Shown in pieces: positions 40,626 through 49,948 of a stretch of DNA of 64,000 bases. Position numbers and translations under genes: made by a program. The notes below the pieces were generated by a model, which saw only the letters and a list, made by a program, of their open reading frames with translations, was not told where the DNA came from and did not search any database. How positions within the stretch are numbered: the stretch's first letter is position 1; each line of letters opens with the position of its first letter. The stretch is from Rhizobium sp. RU36D (GTDB lineage: Bacteria > Pseudomonadota > Alphaproteobacteria > Rhizobiales > Rhizobiaceae), in contig NZ_FWXU01000016.1 in the NCBI RefSeq assembly GCF_900176345.1, positions 1-64,000 of the forward strand, written 5' to 3'.

Positions 40626-42050
40626 TCAATCCTCCAGCACCCAGGTATCCTTGGTCCCGCCACCCTGGCTGGAATTGACCACCAGCGAGCCCTGCTTCAG
40701 GGCCACGCGGGTCAAGCCGCCGGGGATGATGCGGACCTTGTCGGACACCAGCACATAGGGACGCAGGTCGACATGGCGCGGGGCGATGCCCTTGTTCACC
40801 AGGATCGGCACTGTCGATAGCGATAGTGTCGGCTGGGCGATATAGTTGTTCGGCCGAGCCTTCAGCTTCTCGGCAAAGGCTATGCGTTCCTTCTTCGAGG
40901 CGGTCGGGCCTACCAGCATGCCGTAGCCGCCCGAACCATGCACCTCCTTCACCACAAGTTCGTCGATATGCTCCAGCACGTATTTCAGGCTGTCGGGTTC
41001 GGAACAGCGCCAGGTCGGCACGTTCTCGAGCAGCGCCTTCTGGCCGGTGTAGAATTCGACGATCTCCGGCATGTAGGAATAGATGGCCTTGTCGTCGGAT
41101 ATGCCGGTGCCAGGGGCATTGGCGATGGTGATGTTGCCGGCGCGGTAGACATCCATGATGCCGGGGATACCCAGCGCCGAATCAGGGCGGAAGGTGAGGG
41201 GATCGAGAAAATCATCGTCCACGCGGCGATAGAGCACGTCGATCGCCTCGTAGCCGCGTGTGGTGCGCATCTTGACCTTGCCGTCTATGACGCGCAGGTC
41301 GGAGCCCTCGACCAGTTCCACGCCCATCATGTCGGCGAGGAAGGAGTGTTCGTAATAGGCGGAGTTGTAGATGCCGGGGGTCAGCACCGCCACCCGCGGC
41401 TTGCCCTTGCAACCGGGCGGGGCGAGCGTCGCCAGCGATTGCCGCAGCAGATATGGATAGTCCTCGACGCGCTGCACCTTGTTGAGCTGGAACAGCTCCG
41501 GGAACATCTGCATCATGGTTTCCCGGTTTTCCAGCATGTAGCTGACACCGGATGGCGTGCGGGCATTGTCTTCAAGCACGTAGAACTGGTCTTCGCCCGT
41601 GCGCACGATGTCGGTGCCGACGATATGGGTGTAGACGCCACCCGGCGGCCGGAAGCCGATCATCTCGGGCAGGAAGGCGACATTGTTCTCGATCAGTTCG
41701 CGCGGAATGCGGCCGGCGCGGATAATTTCCTGCTTATGGTAGATGTCGTCGAGAAAGGCGTTGAGCGCCAGGACGCGCTGCTCGATGCCTTGCGCCAGCC
41801 GGCGCCATTCGCGTCCCGATATGATGCGCGGGATGATGTCGAACGGAATCAGCTTTTCCGAGGAGTCCTCATGGCCATAGACGGCAAAGGTGATGCCGGT
41901 CTTGCGGAAGATATTCTCAGCGTCTCGGGACTTCGCGATGAGGTGGGCTGGGTCCTGGCTTGCGTACCAATCGTGGTAGTTCTTGTAGGGCGCTCTCGGA
42001 CTGCTGTCCGGATCCATCATTTCATCAAATGCCAACGGTGCCGTCCCCAT
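40626..42050 (-). CDS. Circularly permuted ATP-grasp protein (DUF404/DUF407)
   Basis: 474 residues. FDEMMDPDSSPRAPYKNYHDW, PRIISGREWRRLAQGIEQRVLALNAFLDDIYH, EDNARTPSGVSYMLENR, TPGIYNSAYYEHSFLADMMGVELVEG, VLYRRVDDDFLDPL and EVHGSGGYGMLVGP are typical of this ATP-dependent ligase family. In genomic surveys these proteins were proposed to make short peptides or amide tags with the linked alpha-E and transglutaminase proteins. I place the start at ATG 42050 because it gives the usual length; a longer frame to 42140 exists. Confidence 0.9.
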   Translation of the reverse strand: MGTAPLAFDEMMDPDSSPRAPYKNYHDWYASQDPAHLIAKSRDAENIFRKTGITFAVYGHEDSSEKLIPFDIIPRIISGREWRRLAQGIEQRVLALNAFLDDIYHKQEIIRAGRIPRELIENNVAFLPEMIGFRPPGGVYTHIVGTDIVRTGEDQFYVLEDNARTPSGVSYMLENRETMMQMFPELFQLNKVQRVEDYPYLLRQSLATLAPPGCKGKPRVAVLTPGIYNSAYYEHSFLADMMGVELVEGSDLRVIDGKVKMRTTRGYEAIDVLYRRVDDDFLDPLTFRPDSALGIPGIMDVYRAGNITIANAPGTGISDDKAIYSYMPEIVEFYTGQKALLENVPTWRCSEPDSLKYVLEHIDELVVKEVHGSGGYGMLVGPTASKKERIAFAEKLKARPNNYIAQPTLSLSTVPILVNKGIAPRHVDLRPYVLVSDKVRIIPGGLTRVALKQGSLVVNSSQGGGTKDTWVLED

Positions 42051-42428
42051 TTTTTCGATATTTGAATACAAGCAATCTCGCAATGCAAGAACCATGCACA
42101 GTTCGCGATGAAGTTTTTTGAGATCGGGGGTTGCGGGCAAAAATGCATCAAAAGCCCAGGTATGCGGCAGATTCTGAGGGATGGGACGGAGCCTGCCTAA
42201 GATCGCAGCATCTCGCCTGACCGATTATTGTTCTGTGTCGAGAAGCTAAAACCGAAATTGCTCACAATTTAATCAAACGCCATGAGGCGAAGCTCGATGG
42301 GCGATGCTCAAGGAAATTCACGACTGCCATCAAACGAATTGCTTTGACCTCGGCCTGCATCAGGCCTACCGGGTTTGTCGCCGGTCGGCATGGTCATTCC
42401 GGTAGTCTTGTCCGACAACGGTGTTTCC

Positions 42429-43304
42429 ATGACGCTTGATCGCCTTGCACCTGCCATCTTTGTCCTGCTCTGGTCGACAGGCTGGGTGACTGCCAAATAT
42501 GCCGCCATCCTGGGTGGGCCGCTCACTTTCCTGGCGCTGCGATATGCCACGGCAAGCGTGTTGTTCTATGCGCTCTGTCGGGCGACCGGGGTCAGTTGGC
42601 CTCGGACCTCGGCCGGTTGGCTGCATGCGATCGTGTCAGGCGTCTTCCTGCACGGGATCTATCTCGGCATGATCTGGTGGGCCGTCGGCCATGGGGTGCC
42701 GGCGGGCATTTCCGGGATCATTGCCGGCCTGCAGCCGCTGATGACGGCAATCGCCGCGCCCTTCCTGATCGGTGAGCGTCTGTCGAACCTGCAACGGCTC
42801 GGTCTGCTTCTGGGCTTTGTCGGCATCGCGCTTGCCGTGCTGCCAAAGGTGCTGACGGTCGATGCGGGCGCCATCCCGGCCTTTGCTGTGGCGATCAACG
42901 TGCTAGGCATGGTGTCGGTTACCTATGGCACGATCTACCAGAAGCGCTATCTGCCTGATGGAGACATCCGCGCAGTCGCGACGCTGCAATATGTCGGCGC
43001 CTTGCTGATCACGCTGCCTTTCGCCTTCCTGCTGGAAGACATGCATCTGCAATGGGGCCTGCCGCTCTTCGCCACGCTCGCCTGGTCGGTCCTCGGCATT
43101 TCCATGGGTGCGGTCTTGCTGCTGCTCTATCTGATCCGCCGCGGCGCAGTGTCCAAGGCGGCTTCGCTCATCTATTTGGTGCCGCCGCTGGCAGCGCTTG
43201 AGGCCGCCGCGCTGTTCGGTGAGCCGATCACGCTGCTGATGCTGATCGGCACCGTCATTGCCGTGGTGGGGGTGTATCTGACGAACCGGAAGGCTGCGGG
43301 GTAG
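42429..43304 (+). CDS. EamA/DMT-family transporter
   Basis: 291 residues with about ten membrane helices and two EamA repeats (WSTGWVTAKYAAILGGPLTFLALRY near the start; VTYGTIYQKRY to the end). The substrate of this drug/metabolite exporter group cannot be deduced. The ribosome binding site is weak and an ATG at 42390 is an alternative. Divergent from the ATP-grasp gene across 378 bases. Confidence 0.85.
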   Translation: MTLDRLAPAIFVLLWSTGWVTAKYAAILGGPLTFLALRYATASVLFYALCRATGVSWPRTSAGWLHAIVSGVFLHGIYLGMIWWAVGHGVPAGISGIIAGLQPLMTAIAAPFLIGERLSNLQRLGLLLGFVGIALAVLPKVLTVDAGAIPAFAVAINVLGMVSVTYGTIYQKRYLPDGDIRAVATLQYVGALLITLPFAFLLEDMHLQWGLPLFATLAWSVLGISMGAVLLLLYLIRRGAVSKAASLIYLVPPLAALEAAALFGEPITLLMLIGTVIAVVGVYLTNRKAAG

Positions 43305-43340
43305 GGGATACGCGCGCTGACTGCCGTCTGGAGTCTGCGA

Positions 43341-43559
43341 CCCCCTCATCCGGCGCTACGCGCCACCTTCTCCCCGCTGGGGAGAAGAGGAGCGGCTAAC
43401 TTTCGTGCCTAAGATTGGCGTGATTGCAAATGGATTGGTCTTGCCGCGCGGTACGACGGTCCATTGGCCTGTGACTTTTGTGTCCGAATAAGTGCCGAGG
43501 CTGATTGCTACTCTTCTCCCCAGCGGGGAGAAGGTGGCGCGTCGCGCCGGATGAGGGGG
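43341..43559. repeat. Inverted pair of rhizobial intergenic palindromic repeats (RIME-like)
   Basis: Arms 43341-43390 and 43511-43559 are inverted copies with a single mismatch. Each contains CTTCTCCCC-GCT-GGGGAGAAG and a GGCGC...GCGCC hairpin. They flank 120 bases with no gene. Such elements are scattered through Rhizobiaceae chromosomes. Here they lie between the 3' ends of two convergent genes and may terminate both. Confidence 0.8.
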
Positions 43560-43672
43560 TGCGGAGCCCCATCTCGCTCGCCGGAACAAGCGCAGTCGCA
43601 CCATCTCATTGCCACCCCAACAAAAAAGGCGCGACCGAAGCCGCGCCATTTTCAATTCTCTGACCTGACCAA

Positions 43673-45139
43673 TCAGCCTTCGCTGCGGCGAGGGCCGCGA
43701 TAGCCGCCGGCATTGGCCGAGCGGGGCTGGCCGGGCTTGCCCTGGTCTGACTTGGCCTGGCCGGGGCGAGCGCCGCCGGGACGACCGGCACCGCCGCCAT
43801 TGCCACCCTTGCGGTGGCCGGGCTTGCCGGCCGGGCGACCTTCGCCATGCGCGGCACGGCCTTCGCCGCCCTCATGCTTGCCACGGCCCTGGGCCTGATG
43901 GTTGCGGTTGTTGCCGCCACCACCGCCGCCGCCACGACGGGCGGGGCGGGCCGGACGGCCACGGTCCATCGGGGCTTCGCCGCTGGCTACCGCGATTTCG
44001 ATGCCCATCAGCCGCTCGATGTCGCTCAGCAGGCGGGCTTCATCGGGTGCGCAGAAGGCAATCGCGATGCCGTCACGGCCGGCACGGGCGGTACGGCCAA
44101 TGCGGTGGACATAGGCGTCCGGAACTTCTGGCAGGTCATAGTTGAAGACATGGCTGACGGCCGGGATATCGATGCCGCGGGCGGCGACGTCGGTCGCGAT
44201 CAGCGTCTTCACTTCACCGTCACGGAAGCCCTTCAAGGCCCGCTCGCGCTGGCCCTGGCTCTTGTTGCCGTGGATGGAGGCGACCGAGAAGCCGACGATG
44301 TCCAGATGCTTCATCAGCTTTTCCGCGCCATGCTTGGTGCGCAGGAAGACGATGGAGCGGCCATCCGGGTTTTCGGTGAGGATCTTCTTCAGCATTTCCG
44401 TCTTGTGGTTCTGGCCGTTGACGAAATGCACGTATTGCTCAACCTTGTCGGCAGCCTTGCCCGGGGGCGAGACTTCGACCGTCACGGGATCCTTCAGGAA
44501 GCCGGCGGCGAGATCGGCAATGCTCTTCGGCATGGTGGCCGAGAACAGCAGCGTCTGGCGCTTGGCCGGCACCATCTTGGCGATCTTGCGCAGATCATGG
44601 ATGAAGCCGAGATCCAGCATCTGGTCGGCTTCGTCGAGCACCAGATAGGTGACGGCGCGCAGCGAGATCGCATTGCGGGCGATCAGGTCGAGCAGGCGGC
44701 CCGGCGTGGCAACGAGGATGTCGGTGCCCTTTTCCAGCTGCAGCTGCTGCTTGTTGATCGAAGCGCCGCCGACGACCTGGTTGATCCTGAGCGGGGTCTT
44801 CTTGACGTAGTTGCGCAGGTTCTCGCCGATCTGATTCACCAGCTCGCGGGTCGGAGCGAGAATGAGCGCACGGGTGGTGCGATTGTCGGGCCGCTTGGGG
44901 TCGGCCAGCAGCATTTCGATCAGCGGCAGGCCGAAGGCGGCCGTCTTGCCGGTGCCGGTCTGGGCGAGACCAATGAGGTCCTTGCCCTGCATGACGACCG
45001 GGATGCCGTTTTCCTGAATGGGAGTGGCCTGTTCATAGCCAAGAGCGGAAAGCGTAGCCACGATCTGCTTGGACAGTCCAAGCGAATGGAAGTCGGTCAA
45101 TTCTAATACCTTTCGGGGCGCCAAAAGCATAACGGACAC
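43673..45139 (-). CDS. DEAD-box RNA helicase (RhlE type)
   Basis: 488 residues. Motifs in order: Q motif (YEQATPIQENGIP), Walker A (AQTGTGKTAA), PTRELV, TPGRLLD, DEAD (VLDEADQMLDLGF), SAT, FLRTKHGAEKL, and HRIGRTARAG. The last 110 residues are Gly/Arg/Pro rich, an RNA-binding tail. It probably remodels RNA in ribosome assembly or cold adaptation. GTG 45139 is chosen for AAGGAG 6 bases upstream. GC-rich low complexity in the tail explains long frames on the opposite strand. Confidence 0.93.
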   Translation of the reverse strand: MSVMLLAPRKVLELTDFHSLGLSKQIVATLSALGYEQATPIQENGIPVVMQGKDLIGLAQTGTGKTAAFGLPLIEMLLADPKRPDNRTTRALILAPTRELVNQIGENLRNYVKKTPLRINQVVGGASINKQQLQLEKGTDILVATPGRLLDLIARNAISLRAVTYLVLDEADQMLDLGFIHDLRKIAKMVPAKRQTLLFSATMPKSIADLAAGFLKDPVTVEVSPPGKAADKVEQYVHFVNGQNHKTEMLKKILTENPDGRSIVFLRTKHGAEKLMKHLDIVGFSVASIHGNKSQGQRERALKGFRDGEVKTLIATDVAARGIDIPAVSHVFNYDLPEVPDAYVHRIGRTARAGRDGIAIAFCAPDEARLLSDIERLMGIEIAVASGEAPMDRGRPARPARRGGGGGGGNNRNHQAQGRGKHEGGEGRAAHGEGRPAGKPGHRKGGNGGGAGRPGGARPGQAKSDQGKPGQPRSANAGGYRGPRRSEG

Positions 45140-45392
45140 GATCGCTCCTTGCGATCCTGCCTGCTTCTGGCGTCAAGAACCCCGCGTGAAGTGGGAACTT
45201 GTAAGTTGGAAAAAAGCTTTCCAGCGCGCGGGCCGTTATTGGCCCTATATGTTGGCGCTTCTGTCCTTCTTCGCGTTTCGTCTTTTGTCGCGGGGCGCGC
45301 TCACGCGGCGGCCGGAAGGTGAAAGCCTGAGGCGCATTTGGGGCGTTTCACCGTCAAAGTCAAGGGAATGTTTTGCAACGCAGCGAAGAAGG

Positions 45393-46742
45393 TCAGAAGG
45401 TCAGCGATACCCGCAGGCCTCCGGTATCGACATTTTCTATGGTGAGGCCAAGCCCATAAACCTCCGCGATGTCGGAGACGATGGCAAGGCCTATGCCTGT
45501 GCCCTGGGTGGTCAGATCAAGCCGTTTGCCGCGCTCGCGCATGGTCTTGAGGTCTGCGGGGTCAACACCAGGGCCGTCGTCTTCGATGACAAGCCTCGTG
45601 GTGCCCGCATCCTGGGTCGCCCGAACGGACACGGTGGTGCGGCTCCATTTCGAGGCGTTTTCCATGAGGTTGCCCAGGAGTTCGCTGAGGTCCTGCGGAT
45701 CCAGCGCGACGGTGGTGCCCTCGGGTATGGCGATGTCCCAATGCAGGGCTTCCCCCTGCGGGGTACGTTTCAGCGTCCGCACCAGCCGTGCGATCGATAC
45801 CCCGAGATCCGCATCGGATTGGCGCATGGCGGCATTGCCGACGATGCGGCTGCGGGCCAGTTCGTGGTTGACATGGGCCTGCATCACGCTGGCGAGATGG
45901 GCAAGTTCGTCGGCAATGTCAGTCTCTCCGCGTTCGCGCAGGGTCGCGGCATCGTTGGAGAGTACAGTCAGCGGGGTCTTCAGACCATGGGCCAGGTCCG
46001 CCGCGCGGCTCCTGGCTTTCTCGAACAGCTTCGTCTGCGCGTCGAGCAACTGATTGACAGCGTTGACCACGCCCTGCAATTCCGCCGGAAAGGGGCCGGT
46101 CATGCGCTCGGCCTTGCGCTCGCGAATGCGGTCCAGTGCCTGGCTGACCGACGCGATTGGCTTCAAGCCGAAGGTCAGCTGCGCAAGGGATGCGGCAATC
46201 AGGAAGGCGGCCAGCGCCGACATATAGGGGATCAGGTCCATGGCGAAGCCGCGGCTGGCCTGGTCGACGACGGAGGCGTCCATGGCCGCGGCGATGCGGA
46301 TGGCGCGGGCGCCGCCGGGTGCGGCAAAGGTGATCTTGCGCTCCTGGACGATGAGATCATGTCCTTCGGGACCGGGAAGGCGATAGCGATGCACCGCTCC
46401 GGTTTCCTGCTCGTCACCCGGCAGAGGCAGGGCATAGTCCCAGAGCGATGCGGAGCGCAGCCTTTGGGCTTTGCCATCGTCTTCGACCTGCCAATAGAGG
46501 CCGCCATAGGCCTCTTCGAAACGGCGGTCTATGGGTCGGTCCGGCAGTTCCAGCGTGCCATCGGCGGCAAAGCGAAGCGAGCCAGCGAGGTTATTGACGT
46601 GGCTGGTCAGTTCCTGGTCGATGCGGGCTTCCAGGCTGCGGGTAAACAGCGAGATCAGCACCAGGCTCGCCAGGAGCAGCGCCACCAGCACACTGGTCAC
46701 CGACACCAGGAGGAAGCGACCGCGGATCGAGCGCGTCATCAT
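45393..46742 (-). CDS. Sensor histidine kinase
   Basis: 449 residues. Two membrane segments (residues about 10-33 and 165-190) frame a periplasmic sensor; a short HAMP-like linker follows. The H-box is ARSRAADLAHGLKTPLTVL (His near residue 243), N-box GNLMENASKWS, then DDGPGV and GTGIGLAIV. Overlaps the response regulator by 4 bases. Last gene of a three-gene operon. A PhoQ-like cue such as cations or membrane stress is only a guess. Confidence 0.9.
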   Translation of the reverse strand: MMTRSIRGRFLLVSVTSVLVALLLASLVLISLFTRSLEARIDQELTSHVNNLAGSLRFAADGTLELPDRPIDRRFEEAYGGLYWQVEDDGKAQRLRSASLWDYALPLPGDEQETGAVHRYRLPGPEGHDLIVQERKITFAAPGGARAIRIAAAMDASVVDQASRGFAMDLIPYMSALAAFLIAASLAQLTFGLKPIASVSQALDRIRERKAERMTGPFPAELQGVVNAVNQLLDAQTKLFEKARSRAADLAHGLKTPLTVLSNDAATLRERGETDIADELAHLASVMQAHVNHELARSRIVGNAAMRQSDADLGVSIARLVRTLKRTPQGEALHWDIAIPEGTTVALDPQDLSELLGNLMENASKWSRTTVSVRATQDAGTTRLVIEDDGPGVDPADLKTMRERGKRLDLTTQGTGIGLAIVSDIAEVYGLGLTIENVDTGGLRVSLTF

Positions 46743-47401
46743 GCTTCGTCCGCCAGGCGGTAGCCATATCCTCTGCGGGTGACGATGACGTCGCGTCCGA
46801 GCTTGCGCCTCAGCCGACCGACCAGCACTTCGACCGAATTGCTCTCCCGCTCGAAATCCTGGGCGTAAAGCTGCTCCGTCAGTTCCATCTGCGAGATATT
46901 GCGCTCGCGATTATGGGCGAGGAAGGCGAGGCAGCGATATTCGAGCGGCGTCAGGTCGACCGGTCTTCCGCCTTGGGTGACGGACTTGGTCCTGACGTCG
47001 ATGGTCAGGTCCCCGATCGAGATGACCGGGTTTGCCTGGCCGGCACTGCGACGGATGATCGCCCGCAGGCGCGCCAGCAGTTCCGCCATCTGGAACGGCT
47101 TGGTGAGATAGTCGTCCGCGCCCGCGTCGATGCCTTCCACGCGTTCCTGCCAGTTGCCACGGGCGGTCAGGATCAGGACCGGCAAGGTGTTGCCGGCGGT
47201 GCGCCACTTGCGTAGCACCGAGAGACCGTCCATGCGCGGCAGGCCCAGATCGAGGACGGCTGCGGCGAACTCCTCCTCGCTGCCGGCAAACCATCCGGCC
47301 TCTCCGTCCCGTTCATGCACAACGACGAAACCGGCGCGCTCGAGATTGGCGATCACGTCGCGGGCGATCAGCGGATCGTCTTCCACGAGCAGAATTCTCA
47401 T
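46739..47401 (-). CDS. OmpR-family response regulator
   Basis: 220 residues. Receiver domain with acid pocket (VEDDPL), phosphorylation Asp in AAVLDLGLPRMDG (about residue 51), Lys in YLTKPF, followed by the winged-helix output domain (LTPLEYRCLAFLAHNRERNIS, VEVLVGRLRRKLG, RRGYGYRL). Partner of the adjacent kinase. Overlaps both neighbours. Confidence 0.93.
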   Translation of the reverse strand: MRILLVEDDPLIARDVIANLERAGFVVVHERDGEAGWFAGSEEEFAAAVLDLGLPRMDGLSVLRKWRTAGNTLPVLILTARGNWQERVEGIDAGADDYLTKPFQMAELLARLRAIIRRSAGQANPVISIGDLTIDVRTKSVTQGGRPVDLTPLEYRCLAFLAHNRERNISQMELTEQLYAQDFERESNSVEVLVGRLRRKLGRDVIVTRRGYGYRLADEA

Positions 47402-47760
47402 TCTTCGTTCTCCATCTCAAGGATGGCACCGCTTGCCGCATCGAGTTCAATTTCGACCATGCGATTGTCGGGACGCAAGACCCGGAATTCATAGGTGATG
47501 CGGCCATCATCCGTGGAGAGCTTGGTGCTGACGATGGAACCCGGCACCTTGTCCTGCACGATGGCGCGAAGCGCCGCCAGCGATTTGATTTCGCCGCGCT
47601 CGACCCGGCGATGCAGGCTGTCGCGGGTAGCGTCGTCCCAGTCGTGGTCTCCGTCAGCCCATGCCTTCGGGATTATCGCTGCGGCAAGGCCAAGCGCCAG
47701 CAGCAGGGGGGCCGCTTGCCTGGAGATAGAGTTGAGGTTGGGGTGTCGTGCGCGTTTCAT
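47398..47760 (-). CDS. Exported PepSY-domain protein
   Basis: 120 residues. A signal peptide (LLLALGLAAAIIPKAWA, about 20-36) is followed by a PepSY domain (VERGEIKSLAALRAIVQDKVPGSIVSTKLS, YEFRVLRPDNRMVEIELDAASGAILEME). Probably a periplasmic modulator of the kinase encoded two genes downstream. First gene of the operon, divergent from a second PepSY gene at 47895. Confidence 0.82.
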   Translation of the reverse strand: MKRARHPNLNSISRQAAPLLLALGLAAAIIPKAWADGDHDWDDATRDSLHRRVERGEIKSLAALRAIVQDKVPGSIVSTKLSTDDGRITYEFRVLRPDNRMVEIELDAASGAILEMENEE

Positions 47761-47894
47761 CCCTTGGGTTTAGCACCGCGAAACTTACAATTCGCTGACA
47801 TTCCTCGTCAGCTATCGCTCAGCCGCAGGGGGCTAGTGTGCATTTCAACGGCGAGGGCAATCCCGCTCTGCCGTCCCAACGAGGATAACCTGTC

Positions 47895-48179
47895 ATGAAC
47901 AAGCTCATCGCCCTCTCGCTCATCACCTTCGCCTCCTTCGCCTCCTTCGCCTCCTTCGCGGGCTTCGCCCAGGCCGAGGATGAGAGCACCAAGTGTGACG
48001 CTCCCAAGGACAAGTGGATGACGGAAGAGGCCATGAAGGCCAAGGCGACCGAACTCGGCTTCGAGGTCCGCCAGGTCAAGGTTGAAGACGGCTGCTACGA
48101 GGTCTATGGCATCAAGGACGGCAAGAAGGTCGAGGCGATCTTCAACCCGGCCACCGGTGAACAGGTCGGAGCCGAGTGA
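47895..48179 (+). CDS. Periplasmic PepSY-like protein
   Basis: 94 residues. Signal peptide with an odd FASFASFASFAGFA stretch, encoded by a TTCGCCTCC nonamer repeated three times, then the mature part with a PepSY-like fold (MKAKATELGFEVRQVKVEDGCYEVYGIKDGKKVEAIFNPATGEQVG) and two Cys residues. ATGA overlap with the cytochrome gene shows coupling. Likely controlled by the divergent two-component system. Confidence 0.8.
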   Translation: MNKLIALSLITFASFASFASFAGFAQAEDESTKCDAPKDKWMTEEAMKAKATELGFEVRQVKVEDGCYEVYGIKDGKKVEAIFNPATGEQVGAE

Positions 48180-48751
48180 TGTCCATGGCCGAGCAGACAA
48201 TGCCCGGCACCCAGGCCGACCGCGCTTCGCGGCCGGCCATGGTCAAGGTCTGGGACCCCTTCGTGCGGGTATTTCACTGGTCCCTGGTTGCATTCTTCGC
48301 TTTCTCCTTCCTGACCGGCGACGAATGGGAAACGGCCCACATCCTCTCGGGCTATGCGATCGGCGGGCTTGTGGCCGCCCGTGTGCTCTGGGGCCTTTTC
48401 GGCTCCCAGCATGCGCGGTTCGCCAATTTCATCTATTCGCCGCTCACGGTCACTCGCTTCCTGGTGGATACGGCCTTCCTGCGGGCAAAGCGCTATGTCG
48501 GCCACAACCCTGCGGGCGGCGCCATGGTGCTGGCGCTGCTGCTGGCAATCTCCGGCATCGTAACGACGGGCTATATGATGACCACTGACGCCTATTGGGG
48601 CATCGAGTGGGTGGAAGAGGCGCATGAGGCTATGGTGTATGCCACGCTGGGGCTGATCGTGCTGCACATCGCCGGCGTCATCCTGGCCAGCCTGGAGCAT
48701 CGCGAAAATCTGGTTCGCGCCATGATCACGGGCCGGAAGAGGGCCGAGTAG
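48179..48751 (+). CDS. Cytochrome b561-type membrane protein
   Basis: 190 residues. Four membrane helices with candidate haem-binding histidines in RVFHWSLVAFF, AHILSGYAIGG, and EAHEAMVYATLGLIVLHIAG. Similar to di-haem b-type cytochromes that accept electrons at the cytoplasmic membrane. The linked PepSY protein is a common companion. Electron donor and acceptor are unknown. Confidence 0.87.
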   Translation: MSMAEQTMPGTQADRASRPAMVKVWDPFVRVFHWSLVAFFAFSFLTGDEWETAHILSGYAIGGLVAARVLWGLFGSQHARFANFIYSPLTVTRFLVDTAFLRAKRYVGHNPAGGAMVLALLLAISGIVTTGYMMTTDAYWGIEWVEEAHEAMVYATLGLIVLHIAGVILASLEHRENLVRAMITGRKRAE

Positions 48752-48779
48752 AGCGGCCCTTTGCTCAAGCAATACCAGC

Positions 48780-48799
48780 GGGCGACGGTTCAGTCGCCC
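48780..48799. terminator. Hairpin between convergent genes
   Basis: GGGCGAC, loop GGTTCA, GTCGCCC, a perfect 7-bp stem 28 bases after the cytochrome gene and 21 bases before the end of the DNA alkylation repair gene. Candidate two-way terminator; no long T-run. Confidence 0.5.
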
Positions 48800-48820
48800 T
48801 CCTGCAGATTTGCCTATCGA

Positions 48821-49942
48821 CTATGGTGCCTCAGGCCCTGCGGTCGGTGCCGCAAGGGTAAAATCCGCAGCTGCCACGCTCTGGCCATTGACGAAGACTT
48901 CGAGGCGGTGGGCGCCGGGATAGTAGACGCGGGTGGTGATGGCCCGGAACGCATGGTGTTTCACAACATGGACCGTTTCACCTGGACCAAGAGTGATCGC
49001 CTTGCCCTTGAACACCTTCGGAGACAGGCTGCCGTCCTTCTTGCGATGGTGGATGGCATAGTCGATCAGGAGGGATTGTCGCCCATCGGTTTCGTTTTTC
49101 AAGGCGACCTGAAAATCCAGCATGCCGGGAAAGTCGATATGGGTTGCAGCGACCGTCAGGTGGGCGCCAATGCCGTCGATTGCGGCAAAGCCGAAATTGG
49201 CGAGCGCCTTCGCGTGCCCCTTCTTCACCAGCGTCCGCGAGGCGTGCTTCAGCAGCCATAGGCGGTTCTTGGAGGCACCTTCTGCGTGACGCTCGACGAA
49301 ATCGGCGACGAGATCAGGGTGATCCTTGGCAATGTCGTTCAGGCTGTTGGCGACGGAACGGCGGACATAGTCCTCGTCGTCATCGATGAGTGATTCGAGG
49401 ATCGGCAGCAGTGGCAGCGGGTCGCGCACCAGCGCCGGCAGGCGCATCGCCCAGGGCAGGCGGGGACGGGTGCCCTCACTCGCCAGCCTGCGCACATGGT
49501 GGTTCGGGTCCTGTACCCATTCGCCGATGATCGCGAGTGCCGTGTCTTGCTCTTCGGCAATGAAGGGCCGGATGCCGAATTCCGCGGTGAAGTGTGGGGT
49601 CAGGGCCTTCAGAAGATCGAGCGCTGTGATCAAATGGCCGCGCCCCTGGGCGGCGATGTATTGGTTGAAGGAGAGAAGGGCCCAGCCGCTGAGCCCTCGA
49701 TCATTCTTGCCTGGCAGGCAATCCTTGAGGATGGGCGCACTTTCGGCAAAATCCCGGGGTAGCCGCTGGTGCAGGGCGTCGGCGATGCATTGACCGCGCT
49801 GCATCAGTTCCAGGCCGTCGAGCCGAGCAAGGACATCGCCGAGAAAGCCGGCATGGTCGAATGGCGGCCAGGCTTGGGCCACGGCATCCGCGGTGGCGCG
49901 GGCGGTGGCCGGACTGATCAGGTGTTTCAGGGCCTCGGCCAT
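48821..49942 (-). CDS. DNA alkylation repair protein (AlkD-like HEAT repeat)
   Basis: 373 residues built of HEAT-like helical repeats. SFNQYIAAQGRGHLITALDLLKALTPHFTAEFGIRPFI, WVQDPNHHVRRLASEGTRPRLPW and DEDYVRRSVANSLNDIAKDHPDLV are typical of this AlkD-related branch, followed by KNRLWLLKHASRTLVKKG. The C-terminal 110 residues form an extra beta domain. It would excise or bind alkylated bases. Confidence 0.87.
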   Translation of the reverse strand: MAEALKHLISPATARATADAVAQAWPPFDHAGFLGDVLARLDGLELMQRGQCIADALHQRLPRDFAESAPILKDCLPGKNDRGLSGWALLSFNQYIAAQGRGHLITALDLLKALTPHFTAEFGIRPFIAEEQDTALAIIGEWVQDPNHHVRRLASEGTRPRLPWAMRLPALVRDPLPLLPILESLIDDDEDYVRRSVANSLNDIAKDHPDLVADFVERHAEGASKNRLWLLKHASRTLVKKGHAKALANFGFAAIDGIGAHLTVAATHIDFPGMLDFQVALKNETDGRQSLLIDYAIHHRKKDGSLSPKVFKGKAITLGPGETVHVVKHHAFRAITTRVYYPGAHRLEVFVNGQSVAAADFTLAAPTAGPEAP

Positions 49943-49948
49943 GTCAGC

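Noticed and set aside
38599..40758. A 719-residue + strand frame across the transglutaminase and alpha-E genes
   Set aside because: The - strand proteins have clear family motifs and catalytic residues; the + frame is a GC-driven mirror.
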